A DNA stretch of 64,000 nucleotides from positions 248,001 to 312,000 of the forward strand of contig NZ_JAMFKN010000001.1 of the NCBI RefSeq assembly GCF_023487995.1, given 5' to 3'. Origin of the DNA: Thermohalobaculum sediminis (GTDB lineage Bacteria; Pseudomonadota; Alphaproteobacteria; Rhodobacterales; Rhodobacteraceae). The first letter of the stretch is position 1. Each line of letters starts with the position of its first letter. Of this stretch, positions 31,643 through 40,469 are shown piece after piece. The notes under the pieces were generated by a model, which had not been told where the DNA came from, did no database searches, and saw only the letters and a list, made by a program, of their open reading frames with translations. Position numbers and translations under genes: made by a program.

Positions 31643-33066
31643 TGCGTCTTGCTCCCAACCTCGCTGCCGGCCCGATCCGCGCGGCCGGACTTCTGCCTCA
31701 GATAGTCGATCAGATCATCCCTGTCGCCCGCTTTCGCGATCCGCTGCACCGGCATCTTCGAGCCGGGCGTGAACACGTCGGGCCCCTCCTCGAACAGCCG
31801 CGCCACCGTCTCCTCGGTCCAGACGATGCCCGAACTGCCCAGCGCGTCCGAGTAGGCATAGCCCGGGACGCTGCCCGCCCGGCGCCCGAACAGGCGCCAC
31901 AGCGTGGGGCCCGCCTTGCGCCCGCCATCGGGCGTCAGAGAATGGCAGATCGAGCATTTCCGGACGAATTGCCGCTCGCCATTGGTCATCTCGGAGGGCG
32001 GCTTGTGGAACTCGCGCGGCCCCCCGGCGAACAGCGCGTCGCCGTCGGCGTCGATGGGCCAGAGCGCGGCCTCGTCGGCGATGCCGCCCGCCAGCAGGCG
32101 CCCGCCCGAGGGCTCCCAGGCCAGCGCCCAGATCGGCCCCGACAGCGCCGCGCGGAAATCGCGCCGGATTGACCAGTCGGCGGTATCGACCACCATGACG
32201 TAGCCCTCGCCGTCGCCCACGGCGAGGAAGCGCCCCGACGGGTCCGCCGCGAGCGCGAGGATCGGGCGGCGGTCGGCCGTGAGGTCGGCGATCTGCGCGC
32301 CGCTGGCAAGGTCGATCGCCCGCACCGCCCCGTCCAGCGCGCCATAGGCAAGCCAGCCTGCCGCGGCGTTCAGCACCAGGTGATTGACGCCGAAGCCGTG
32401 GCTCACGACGATCGCCTCCTCGGCGCCCGTGGCGACGTCCCAGCGCCGGATCGTGCCGTCATACGAGGCGGTGTAGAGCTTGGTCCCGTCGGGGGTGAAG
32501 GCCGCGTCGTTGACGTTCGCCCGGTGGCCGGCAAGGAATCGCGGCTCACCGCCGCCCGAAAGCGGCCACAGGCCCACGGTCCCGTCCCAGCCCGCGCTTG
32601 CCGCCAGCGTGGCGCCGGGCCCGACCTCGACCGCGATCAGCTTGCCCTTGTGGCCCTCGAACCGCTTCAGGATGTCGCCGGTGCCGAGGTCCCACAGAAT
32701 CATGTCGAAATCGTCGCCGGCCGAGAGCGCCCGGTTGCCAGGCAGGAAGGCCACCGCGTTCACCGCCGCCTCGTGGCCCTCGAGCCAGCGGATCAGGCCA
32801 CCGGTCTGCGCGTCCCACAGGCCGACCGAATAGTCGAAGCTCGCGGTGAGCATCCGGCGGCCACCCTCCGAGAAGGCCACCCCCTTGACCGGCCCGCCAT
32901 GCCCCTCGAGCCGCTGGTATCCGCCGGGCTCGGCGCGCACGGGTGTGGCGGGCGACAGGCAGGCAAGTCCCGCAGCCATCGCGACCGCCCGCCACAGGCC
33001 GGCAACCCTGCCGGGCGCCGGCCTGCCCCGCGGGCGGGGAGAGGGGGACGGGGAGCCTCCGGTCAC
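31639..33066 (-). CDS. periplasmic WD40-repeat beta-propeller fused to c-type cytochrome
   Basis: About 475 residues. A basic N terminus and hydrophobic signal (ending near PVRA) are followed by seven or so WD40-like repeats (LEGHGGPVKGVAFSEGG, LWDAQTG, LWDLGTGDILKRFEGH, RRWDVATG). A C-terminal cytochrome c domain has heme motif CSICH at 371-375 and a likely axial Met438 in SKMPV. The start is most likely GTG at 33066, 19 bases after the fdh gamma stop; a strong ribosome-binding site is not visible. Placement in the formate dehydrogenase operon suggests a periplasmic electron-transfer or scaffold role. Specific partner unknown. Confidence 0.85.
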   Translation of the reverse strand: MTGGSPSPSPRPRGRPAPGRVAGLWRAVAMAAGLACLSPATPVRAEPGGYQRLEGHGGPVKGVAFSEGGRRMLTASFDYSVGLWDAQTGGLIRWLEGHEAAVNAVAFLPGNRALSAGDDFDMILWDLGTGDILKRFEGHKGKLIAVEVGPGATLAASAGWDGTVGLWPLSGGGEPRFLAGHRANVNDAAFTPDGTKLYTASYDGTIRRWDVATGAEEAIVVSHGFGVNHLVLNAAAGWLAYGALDGAVRAIDLASGAQIADLTADRRPILALAADPSGRFLAVGDGEGYVMVVDTADWSIRRDFRAALSGPIWALAWEPSGGRLLAGGIADEAALWPIDADGDALFAGGPREFHKPPSEMTNGERQFVRKCSICHSLTPDGGRKAGPTLWRLFGRRAGSVPGYAYSDALGSSGIVWTEETVARLFEEGPDVFTPGSKMPVQRIAKAGDRDDLIDYLRQKSGRADRAGSEVGSKTQ

Positions 33067-33085
33067 GGTGCGCTTCGCAGGCGGA

Positions 33086-34384
33086 TCACTCGGCCGGCGT
33101 CGCCGCCGTGCCGCGACCGTGGCCGCCCTTGCGTCCCTCGACCTCCTCGACCCACAGGCCGTGATGCTCGATCGCCCAGTTGCGGTCGACCATGCCGCTG
33201 CCCATTGCGTCAAAGGCCCCCTCCATGCCCAGCGAGCCGATGTAGATATGCGCCACGATGATCACGATCATCGCCAGCGCGACGATGGTGTGCCAGACCT
33301 GCGCGTACTGCATCTCCTCGAGCATGGAGAGGTCGGTCGGCAGCACGAAGCCGATCAGGGCATCGACGCCGAGTCCGTTCAGGATCACGAAGGTCTTGGC
33401 GAACATCGGGATCTCGTAGGGGAACAGCAGCGAGATCCCGGACGCCGAGACCGACACGCCCAGCAGGATCGTGCTCCAGAAGATCAGCTTCTGGCCCGCG
33501 TTGAACTTGCGCGACGGCGGATGCACGCCCTTCGAGAACAGGCCGCCGCCCTTCGCCAGCCAGATCAGGTCGATATAGCTGGGGATGTTGTGCCAGACCC
33601 ACATGACGAAGACGAGCACCAGCCCCAACATGAAGGGCCACGCGACATTGTTGTGGACGAACTTCCCGCCGAGGGCGATCGTCGCGAAGGCCTCCTTGCC
33701 GATCAGCGGCATCAGAAGCTCCTTGCCGTAAAGCAGGTTGAGCCCCGTCAGCGCGAGCAGGATGAACGAGCCCGCGAGCAGCCAGTGGCCGAAGCGCTCG
33801 ATCGGCTTGAACCGCTCGATCAGCTGGCCCGAGCGGCCATGCTCGATGCGGATGCGCCCGCGCAGCAGGTAGAACAGGACCAGCAGGACGAGGACGGCGC
33901 CCAGCGCATAGCCGCCCCAGACGAACAGCGGCCCCTTCTCGGAGCGCAGCCACTCCCAGGTGGTCCCGAAGCTCTGGACCAGCTGGCCTGCCTTGGCGTC
34001 CGGGATCGAGACCTGGCCCTGCACGCCGTGGCGCACCGCCGACCAGATGCTGGCATCCGAATTCGGCCCCAGCACCACCAGCGGCGTCTGCGCCTTGGCG
34101 GGGTCCATCTGGTCCACGAGATCGAGTTCGCGAGCGACCCCCGGCTCCATCGGCGCGTTGGTCTCGGCGTTCGCGGGCGGGCGGACCGAGCCGCCGGCCG
34201 AACGGATCACGCCCGCACCGGGATCCGTCGTCCCGACATTGACGCCCGCCTGCGGATCGGCCGACGACTGGGCGCCGGCCTCGCCGATCAGGACGCTCAT
34301 CTGGAGCGCGGTGAAGATGAAGATCGCCAGAGCCAGCGCCAGAGCCGACGCCCCGACAATCGTGCCACGCCGTTTCGCGCGCAT
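33086..34384 (-). CDS. fdhC: formate dehydrogenase gamma subunit (cytochrome b556)
   Basis: Membrane anchor of a periplasm-facing formate dehydrogenase, passing electrons from the FeS subunit through b hemes to quinone. 432 residues: first helix and an Ala/Gln-rich periplasmic stretch (to ~residue 140), then four helices in the cytochrome b561 fold, with His in ERFGHWLLAGSF, KFVHNNVAWPF, VWHNIPSY and VWHTIVAL as heme-ligand candidates. The ATG at 34384 has AAGGGGG 8 bases upstream, so it is chosen over an ATG at 34414. It lies 170 bases after fdhB. Confidence 0.92.
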   Translation of the reverse strand: MRAKRRGTIVGASALALALAIFIFTALQMSVLIGEAGAQSSADPQAGVNVGTTDPGAGVIRSAGGSVRPPANAETNAPMEPGVARELDLVDQMDPAKAQTPLVVLGPNSDASIWSAVRHGVQGQVSIPDAKAGQLVQSFGTTWEWLRSEKGPLFVWGGYALGAVLVLLVLFYLLRGRIRIEHGRSGQLIERFKPIERFGHWLLAGSFILLALTGLNLLYGKELLMPLIGKEAFATIALGGKFVHNNVAWPFMLGLVLVFVMWVWHNIPSYIDLIWLAKGGGLFSKGVHPPSRKFNAGQKLIFWSTILLGVSVSASGISLLFPYEIPMFAKTFVILNGLGVDALIGFVLPTDLSMLEEMQYAQVWHTIVALAMIVIIVAHIYIGSLGMEGAFDAMGSGMVDRNWAIEHHGLWVEEVEGRKGGHGRGTAATPAE

Positions 34385-34456
34385 GACCGATACCCCCTTG
34401 TGTCCCAATGACAATCTGCGGCGTCCCGGCGCGCGGCACGGGACGCCCGGATTGCC

Positions 34457-34480
34457 GTTCGGCCCGGCTCCGGGCCGGAC
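34457..34480 (-). other. strong hairpin between fdhB and fdhC
   Basis: Perfect 8-bp GC stem (34460-34467 with 34470-34477), extendable by three more pairs, with a minimal loop, in the 170-base gap between the beta and gamma subunit genes. No U-run follows in either direction. It may stabilise upstream mRNA or tune the ratio of subunits. Confidence 0.5.
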
Positions 34481-34554
34481 GACTGCGCGACACGCGACGA
34501 GGGGGCGGGCCGCTTCCGGCCGCCCGCCCGCACCGTCACCTCATGGGCAGCCGA

Positions 34555-35148
34555 TCAGCTGCCCTTGCGCTCGTAGGCCGTGCCCCAACCCCAGGCGCCC
34601 GTGCCGAAGCCGCGGGCGACGACGCGCTGGCGATAGATGTCGGAGACCTGGTCCCCGTCGCCGGCCAACAGCGCCTTGGTCGAGCACATCTCGGCGCAGA
34701 GCGGCAGCTTGCCCTCGGCGAGACGGTTCCGGCCATACTTCTGGAACTCGGCTGCGGAGTGGGTCTCCTCCGGCCCGCCGTTGCAGAAGGTGCACTTGTC
34801 CATCTTGCCGCGGCTGCCGAAGTTGCCCGCCTGCGGATACTGCGGCGCGCCGAAGGGGCACGCGTAGAAGCAGTAGCCGCAGCCGATGCAGAGGTCCTTG
34901 GAGTGCAGCACCACACCATCATTGGTCTGGTAGAAGCAGTCCACCGGACAGACGGCCATGCAGGGCGCGTCCGAGCAGTGCATGCAGGCCACCGAGATCG
35001 ACCGCTCGCCGGGGACGCCGTCATTGATGGTGACGACGCGGCGGCGGTTGATGCCCCAGGGAACCTCGTGCTCGTTCTTGCACGCCGTCACGCAGGCGTT
35101 GCACTCGATGCAGCGCTCGGCGTCACAGAGGAACTTTACTCGTGCCAT
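34555..35148 (-). CDS. fdhB: formate dehydrogenase beta subunit, four-cluster ferredoxin type
   Basis: Electron-transfer subunit linking the molybdenum catalytic subunit to cytochrome b. The 197 residues hold four Cys-rich groups: CIECNACVTACKNE, CMHCSDAPCMAVCPVDC, CIGCGYCFYACPFG, and CTFC...CAEMC, consistent with four [4Fe-4S] clusters. It lacks the C-terminal membrane helix of FdnH, so anchoring must depend on the gamma subunit. No own signal; probably exported with the Tat-bearing alpha subunit. GGGAGG precedes the ATG, and it lies 15 bases after fdhA. Confidence 0.95.
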   Translation of the reverse strand: MARVKFLCDAERCIECNACVTACKNEHEVPWGINRRRVVTINDGVPGERSISVACMHCSDAPCMAVCPVDCFYQTNDGVVLHSKDLCIGCGYCFYACPFGAPQYPQAGNFGSRGKMDKCTFCNGGPEETHSAAEFQKYGRNRLAEGKLPLCAEMCSTKALLAGDGDQVSDIYRQRVVARGFGTGAWGWGTAYERKGS

Positions 35149-35163
35149 TCAGGTGTCCTCCCC

Positions 35164-38076
35164 TCAGGCCTTCATGATCTTGCAGAGCGTGGCCTTGGTC
35201 TCCTGCATCTGGGTGACCGAGTCGTAGCCATAGGTCTGCGCGGTGTTGGTGGACTCGCCAAGCACGTAGGGGTCTGCCCCCTTGGGATACTTGGCCCGCC
35301 TGTCCTCGCCCTGGAAATGCCCGCCGAAGTGGAAGGGCATGAAGGCGACGCCGCGGCCGACACGTTCGGTGACCATCGCCGCCACCTTCACCTTGCCGCC
35401 CTCGGGGCCCTCGACCCAGACCTGCTCGCCGTTCCGGATGCCGAGGCCGTTCGCGTCGAAGGGATTGATCTCGACGAACATCTCCTGCTGCAGCTCGGCG
35501 AGCCACGGGTTCGACCGCGTCTCGTCGCCGCCGCCCTCGTACTCGACCAGACGGCCCGAGGTGAGAACGATCGGATAGTCCTTCGAGAAGTCCTTCTTCT
35601 GGATCGACTCGTACATCGTCGGCACGCGCCAGAACTTGCGGTCCGTGTAGGTCGGGTAGTCGGCCACCAGGTCGTAGCGCGGCGTGTAGAGCGGCTCGCG
35701 GTGGAGCGGCACGGGGTCGGGGAAGTTCCAGACCACGCAGCGCGCCTTGGCGTTGCCGAAGGGTGCCGCCTCGTGCTTGATCGCGACGCGCTGGATGCCG
35801 CCCGAGAGGTCGGTCTTCCAGTTCACCGTGCCCACCTTGTCGGGCGCGCCCGCCACCTTCTCGATCGACGCCCGCTCCTCGGCCGTCAGGTCGCCGTCCC
35901 AGCCGAGGTCGATCAGCATCTGCATCGTGAACTCGGGATAGCCGTCCTTCAGCTCCGAATTCGCCGAGTAGACGCCCTCGGCCAGCAGGTTCTGGCCGTC
36001 CCGCTCGACGCCGAAGCGTGCGCGGAAGGTCAGGCCGCCCTGGCTCACCGGGATCGACATGTCGTAGAGGTTCGCCGTCCCCGGATGCTTCATCTCGGGC
36101 GTGCCCCAGCAGGGCCACGGCATCCCGTAGAACTCGCCATCCGCCGGGCCGCCATTCGCCCTCAGCGTCGTCTTGTCGAAGGTGTGCTGGTTGGCCATGT
36201 GGAGCTTCATGCGCTCCGGCGACTGGCCGGTGTAGCCGATCGTCCACATCCCGCGGTTGAACTCGCGGGTGATGTCCTCGACGACGGGCTCGTCACCCTC
36301 GATCTTGATGTTGCGGAACATCCGGTCGGTGAAGCCGAACTTGTCCGCGAACAGCTTCATGATCTCGTGGTCGGTCTTCGATTCGAAGAGCGGGTCGAAC
36401 ACCTTCTCGCGCCACTGGAGCGAGCGGTTCGACGCGGTGACCGAGCCCGAGGTCTCGAACTGCGTGGTCGCGGGCAGAAGATACGCCCCGTCCTTGCGGT
36501 CGTGCAGCACGGCAGTCACGCTGGGGAACGGGTCGATCACGACGAGGAGATCGAGCTTCTCCATCGCCTTCTTCATCTCGACCATGCGGGTCTGCGAGTT
36601 CGGCGCGTGGCCCCAGAACACCATCGCCAGGGTGTTGTCGGGCTGGTCGAGGTTCTCCTTCGCCTCGAGCACGCCGTCGATCCAGCGCGAGACGGGGATG
36701 CCCTTCTCGCCCATCATCATCCGGTCCTTGCCCTCGGCGTCGGCACTCTTCATCACGGCGAAGCGCGACTTGAGCCAGTCGAGGTCTTCCTCCCAGACGC
36801 GCGCCCAGTGCGCCCAGGACCCCGCGGTCAGGCCGTAGTAGCCCGGCAGCGTGTCGGCGAGCACGCCGAGGTCGGTCGCGCCCTGCACGTTGTCATGGCC
36901 GCGGAAGATGTTGGTGCCGCCACCGGCAACGCCCATGTTACCCAGCGCAAGCTGCAGCACGCAGTAGGCGCGGGTGTTGTTGTTGCCGTTGGTGTGCTGG
37001 GTGCCGCCCATGCACCAGATCACGGTGCCGGGGCGGTTGTTCGCCAGGGTGCGCGCGACGCGCTCGAGCTGGCGGCCCGGCACGCCGGTCACGCGCTCGA
37101 CCTCCTCGGGGGTCCATTTCGCGACCTCGGCACGGATCTGGTCCATGCCCCAGACGCGGGTGCGGATGAACTCGGTATCCTCCCACTTGTTCTCGAAGAT
37201 GTGCCAGAGGATGCCCCAGATCAGCGCGACGTCGGTGCCCGAGCGGAAGCGGACATACTCGTCGGCATGGGCCGCGGTGCGGGTGAAGCGCGGATCGCAG
37301 ACGATCAGCGGCGCGTTGTTCTCCTCCTTGGCCTTCAGGATGTGCAGGAGCGAGACCGGGTGCGCCTCGGCGGGGTTGCCGCCGATCAGGAAGATCGCCT
37401 TCGAATTGTGGATGTCGTTGTAGCTGTTCGTCATCGCGCCATAGCCCCAGGTGTTCGCGACACCTGCGACCGTGGTCGAGTGACAGATGCGGGCCTGATG
37501 GTCCACGTTGTTCGTGCCCCAGTAGGCGGCGAACTTGCGGAACAGGTAGGCCTGCTCGTTGGAATGCTTGGCCGAGCCGAGCCAGTAGACGCTGTCGGGC
37601 CCGCTGCTCTCGCGGATCTCCAGCATCTTGTCGCCGATCTCGTTGATGGCGGTCGCCCAGTCGACCCGGGTCCACTCGCCGTTCACCAGCTTCATGGGAT
37701 ACTTGAGCCGGCGCTCGCCATGCGCGTGCTCGCGCACCGCCGCGCCCTTGGCGCAATGCGAGCCGAGGTTGAAGGGGCTGTCCCAGCCGGGCTCCTGCCC
37801 GGTCCAGACGCCGTTCTGCACCTCGGCCAGCACGGTGCAGCCGACCGAGCAATGGGTGCAGACGGACTTCTTGATCTCGATGGCGCCGGTCCCCGGAGCC
37901 GCCGCTTCGGCCTTGCGCACGGTGCCGCCCACGGCGCCCAGCGCCGCGAGGCCGCCGATGGCCAGGCCCGAGCCGCGCAGGAAGGCGCGGCGGTCGACCG
38001 CGCTCTGCGCGATCCTCGACAGGACAGACGCTTCGCGGGGGCCTCTCGCTACCCCGTCGGTCTTCTTCCTGAGCAT
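35164..38076 (-). CDS. fdhA: formate dehydrogenase alpha subunit (molybdenum/tungsten catalytic, Cys type)
   Basis: Catalytic subunit oxidising formate to CO2 with a bis-pterin Mo (or W) cofactor. A Tat signal is at the N terminus (DRRAFLRGSG, Arg29-Arg30, then a hydrophobic stretch), so the mature enzyme is periplasmic. A [4Fe-4S] site uses Cys73, 76, 80 and 108. The metal ligand is Cys198 in ARICHST with His199; no selenocysteine is needed. At 970 residues it matches FdnG-like enzymes. GGGGAG precedes the ATG. It follows a small Tat-protein gene by 94 bases. Confidence 0.97.
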   Translation of the reverse strand: MLRKKTDGVARGPREASVLSRIAQSAVDRRAFLRGSGLAIGGLAALGAVGGTVRKAEAAAPGTGAIEIKKSVCTHCSVGCTVLAEVQNGVWTGQEPGWDSPFNLGSHCAKGAAVREHAHGERRLKYPMKLVNGEWTRVDWATAINEIGDKMLEIRESSGPDSVYWLGSAKHSNEQAYLFRKFAAYWGTNNVDHQARICHSTTVAGVANTWGYGAMTNSYNDIHNSKAIFLIGGNPAEAHPVSLLHILKAKEENNAPLIVCDPRFTRTAAHADEYVRFRSGTDVALIWGILWHIFENKWEDTEFIRTRVWGMDQIRAEVAKWTPEEVERVTGVPGRQLERVARTLANNRPGTVIWCMGGTQHTNGNNNTRAYCVLQLALGNMGVAGGGTNIFRGHDNVQGATDLGVLADTLPGYYGLTAGSWAHWARVWEEDLDWLKSRFAVMKSADAEGKDRMMMGEKGIPVSRWIDGVLEAKENLDQPDNTLAMVFWGHAPNSQTRMVEMKKAMEKLDLLVVIDPFPSVTAVLHDRKDGAYLLPATTQFETSGSVTASNRSLQWREKVFDPLFESKTDHEIMKLFADKFGFTDRMFRNIKIEGDEPVVEDITREFNRGMWTIGYTGQSPERMKLHMANQHTFDKTTLRANGGPADGEFYGMPWPCWGTPEMKHPGTANLYDMSIPVSQGGLTFRARFGVERDGQNLLAEGVYSANSELKDGYPEFTMQMLIDLGWDGDLTAEERASIEKVAGAPDKVGTVNWKTDLSGGIQRVAIKHEAAPFGNAKARCVVWNFPDPVPLHREPLYTPRYDLVADYPTYTDRKFWRVPTMYESIQKKDFSKDYPIVLTSGRLVEYEGGGDETRSNPWLAELQQEMFVEINPFDANGLGIRNGEQVWVEGPEGGKVKVAAMVTERVGRGVAFMPFHFGGHFQGEDRRAKYPKGADPYVLGESTNTAQTYGYDSVTQMQETKATLCKIMKA

Positions 38077-38170
38077 TCTTCAACTCCCCTTTGATCGGGC
38101 CTGGGGCCCGCTACGGGCACCGCTTCGGGGTCTGGGCATCACGCAACCGTCCCCCGTTTTTCGCCTCTTC

Positions 38171-38353
38171 TCAGAAGCGCGCGGTCTCGTAGAACTTCCG
38201 GACGTGCTCCGACTCGCGATACCCCTCGGTGTTCGAGGGGACCGCCGCCTCGGCAGGCGTGCCGGTGACGACCGTCACCGCCGCTGCCGGAGCCGCGAGC
38301 CCCGCGAGCCGGAGGAAGTCGCGGCGGCTGGCATTCGCCTTCTCGTCGCTCAT
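38171..38353 (-). CDS. small Tat-signal protein of formate dehydrogenase operon
   Basis: A 60-residue protein with a clear twin-arginine signal (Arg10-Arg11 in SRRDFLRLAG, then Ala-rich hydrophobic core to about residue 37). The short remainder ends EHVRKFYETARF. Such tiny Tat proteins recur between torD and fdhA in proteobacterial formate dehydrogenase operons; their function is not established (proposed as an extra subunit or maturation partner). Codon use and position between torD and fdhA support it. Confidence 0.85.
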   Translation of the reverse strand: MSDEKANASRRDFLRLAGLAAPAAAVTVVTGTPAEAAVPSNTEGYRESEHVRKFYETARF

Positions 38354-38400
38354 GTGCTCCTCTCCCAGTCTTGGCGCGCCGCTGCCGGCCCGCCGGTGAA

Positions 38401-38428
38401 GGAGCCGCGGGCCCTGGGCCCTGGCTCC
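38401..38428 (-). other. GC-rich hairpin between torD and small Tat gene
   Basis: Inverted repeat with outer stem GGAGCC/GGCTCC (38401-38406 with 38423-38428) and an inner self-complementary GGGCCC pair, lying in the 91-base gap after the torD stop. There is no U-run. Possibly an mRNA-stability element or processing site; not tested. Confidence 0.4.
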
Positions 38429-38444
38429 CGGAACGGATGCGGGC

Positions 38445-39050
38445 TCAGGCCCCCATCCGGAACCCCTCGCGCTCGACCTCCATGAAGGCGCGTCCCAGCG
38501 CACCCACGGGGGCGTAGAACACCGACCCCTGCGCGCCCTCGAGATCCTTGAAGAAATGCCCGGCCCAGGGCCCGACATGCGCGTTGAAGAAGTCGCGCTG
38601 AACCGCCAGCGTCGCCGGCGCGCCAAAGCGGCCGCGGATCAGCCCCGCCATCATCTCGCACAGCGACGCGATGTTGTCCTCAGGCTCGTAGACGTTCGGC
38701 GCGCGCGCGATTGACAGCCGCGCCATGTCGCCGCGCAGCACCGCAAGCGGGCGCTCGTGCAGGAAGCCGGTCATGTAATAGCTGGCGTAGGGCAGCAGCT
38801 CGCCGCGCCCGAGACCGATGAACAGCACGTTGAACTCGCGCTCGGCGGATTTCTCGGTGGTGGCGCGCGCCACACGCGAAAGCGCCGACACCGCGCGCCC
38901 GATCTCGCCGGCATCCCCGCTCAGCGCGGCCACGCGGGCGATCAGGTCCGCCGAGGGCGGACGGGCAAGCAGGGTGCCGAGAAGATCGTAGAGATCCGCC
39001 CGGAGCACGTCTTCCTCAGCGACCTCGACGATCGGTGCTGCGTCTCCCAA
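38445..39050 (-). CDS. TorD/DmsD-family molybdoenzyme chaperone
   Basis: A 201-residue, mostly helical cytosolic chaperone of the TorD family, which binds the Tat signal of a molybdoenzyme until its cofactor is loaded. Family features: RADLYDLLGTLLARPPS near the N terminus, EFNVLFIGLGRGELLPYASYYMTGFLHERPL in the middle, and an E-P-E-D-N motif (YEPEDNIASLCEMM). The start is TTG at 39050, with GGAGG 5 bases upstream. It is the first gene of the fdh operon and presumably serves FdhA. Confidence 0.92.
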   Translation of the reverse strand: MGDAAPIVEVAEEDVLRADLYDLLGTLLARPPSADLIARVAALSGDAGEIGRAVSALSRVARATTEKSAEREFNVLFIGLGRGELLPYASYYMTGFLHERPLAVLRGDMARLSIARAPNVYEPEDNIASLCEMMAGLIRGRFGAPATLAVQRDFFNAHVGPWAGHFFKDLEGAQGSVFYAPVGALGRAFMEVEREGFRMGA

Positions 39051-39133
39051 GTTGTCCTCCCGACGGCGTCTTCAACGCGCCGCTGTTGTATTTTTGTTCG
39101 CCGCGGCAGGCATAGCCTCCGCAACTCTGCGAG

Positions 39134-39162
39134 AGCTAAGCCCGATTCCGCCATGGGGTCAA
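39134..39162 (-). promoter_or_regulatory. putative sigma70-type promoter of torD-fdh operon
   Basis: On the reverse strand TTGACC (39162-39157) and TTAGCT (39139-39134) are spaced by 17 bases, about 85 bases ahead of the torD start in the only sizeable gap (154 bases) between DUF3306 and torD. Read by eye; the -10 box is weak. Confidence 0.4.
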
Positions 39163-39204
39163 TCAGACTTACCAATCCCGGCGCGGCATTTGCCGCTTTC
39201 GGGA

Positions 39205-39906
39205 TCACGAATCCGCCAGACGGAAACGCATGCGCGGCCTGCGGGCCGCGAGCGGCGTCTCGAGGGTCTCAGCCACGGCGGGGGCTGCACCCTCGTCCGG
39301 CTCCGGCACGGTGATCTCCGGCTCGGCCGCGCCCTCATGCGCCGCCGCCTGCGCGTCCGGCTCCGGTGCCGTCGCGGCCACCTCGTCCGCGGCCCCCGCA
39401 CCGCCCTCGGGATCGTCCGCCTGCTCCGGCTCGGCGCCCGGCATGGCCGTCCCGTCCGCGCGCCCGGCCCCGGGTGGCGCGAGGTCGTCATCCGTCAGGA
39501 AGCCGCAGCCGACGCGGTAACCGGTTTCCAGCTTCTCCACCGCCAGCGCCGCGTCGGTGTAGTCGTCCGCGTAGTCCACGAGGTCGTCGAGGCAGGCGAG
39601 CACGGGGTTCGAAATCCAGAGCCGGCGCAGCGCGATGCGCCGCAGATGCTCGGGCACCGCCTTGGCCATGAAGGCCGCGAAGTCGTCGCCGGGCCCAAGC
39701 GTCTCGGGGTGCGGCAGGCCCAGCTCGGCCAGCACCTCCTCGTCCGTCTTCGGCTCGGGCTCGGGTGTGCCGCCCTGCACGGACGCTTCGGCCGGCGCCG
39801 TCGGCGCGGGGTCCTGCGGCGGCTCGGTCTCGGTGGCGCGGGCGCGCTTTAGCCGCGACCAGCGGCCGAGGAAATCGGCATCGAGCGAGGGGTCGCGGGC
39901 GCTCAA
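39205..39906 (-). CDS. DUF3306 family protein
   Basis: A 233-residue cytosolic protein with an N-terminal FLGRWSRLK motif and a central region (PEHLRRIALRRLWISNPVLACLDDLVDYADDYTD) typical of DUF3306. A long acidic Ala/Pro/Glu-rich tail is followed by a basic end. The family is found beside formate dehydrogenase genes; its function is unknown. The start is TTG at 39906: it sits in a TTGA overlap with the DUF3305 stop and has GGAGG 8 bases upstream. Confidence 0.85.
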   Translation of the reverse strand: MSARDPSLDADFLGRWSRLKRARATETEPPQDPAPTAPAEASVQGGTPEPEPKTDEEVLAELGLPHPETLGPGDDFAAFMAKAVPEHLRRIALRRLWISNPVLACLDDLVDYADDYTDAALAVEKLETGYRVGCGFLTDDDLAPPGAGRADGTAMPGAEPEQADDPEGGAGAADEVAATAPEPDAQAAAHEGAAEPEITVPEPDEGAAPAVAETLETPLAARRPRMRFRLADS

Positions 39907-40469
39907 TGCATGCCCTCCTTCCGGCGGCTCCCGGGACTGCGGAACACGTCGGAGGCCTGGCGGATGCGCGCATCGCCCCGGCCATCCTCGTCCCGCGCCT
40001 CGAAGGCCGGGCCGCGCTCGCGCTTGACGAAGGGCTCCTCGGCGTGGTGCCGCTCGACGAAGTCGGCCAGCCAGGCAAGCAGCGCGTGGGGCATCGGCAC
40101 CGGCTCGACGATCTCCTCGCCGGAATCGAGCGCCTGCTGCGCCTCGTGCGCCGAGACCGTGACCGAATGGACGAGGTAGGGCCGGTCCCGCGAACCGTTC
40201 TCGTCCGGGTGCAGGACGACGAACACGGCGGGCTGCGCGGCCGCCAGCACGATGCGGTAGGCCTCGGTGTCGGCGCGATGTACGCTCAGCGGCAGGGTCG
40301 CGGCGTGATATTCGACCGCCTCGCCCTCGCGCCGCAGTTCGCGCCACTCGGCGGGGCCCGCGCCGGGGAGCACGGCGACCACCCGCCAGACCCATTTCGC
40401 CCAGCGCGTGACCCCCGGCTGGCGGCGGATCACCACGCCAAGGGGAATGCTCGCCGATCTCTCCTCCAC
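39903..40469 (-). CDS. DUF3305 family protein
   Basis: A 188-residue cytosolic protein. The N-terminal IPLGVVIRRQPGVTRWAKWVWRVVAVLPGA region and the later VFVVLHPDE, PYLVHSVTVSAHEAQ segments mark DUF3305, a family of unknown function that travels with DUF3306 and formate dehydrogenase genes. The start is taken as GTG at 40469, with GGGAGAG upstream; a TTG at 40514 would add 15 residues. TTGA-type overlap with the DUF3306 gene implies the two proteins act together. Confidence 0.83.
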   Translation of the reverse strand: MEERSASIPLGVVIRRQPGVTRWAKWVWRVVAVLPGAGPAEWRELRREGEAVEYHAATLPLSVHRADTEAYRIVLAAAQPAVFVVLHPDENGSRDRPYLVHSVTVSAHEAQQALDSGEEIVEPVPMPHALLAWLADFVERHHAEEPFVKRERGPAFEARDEDGRGDARIRQASDVFRSPGSRRKEGMH

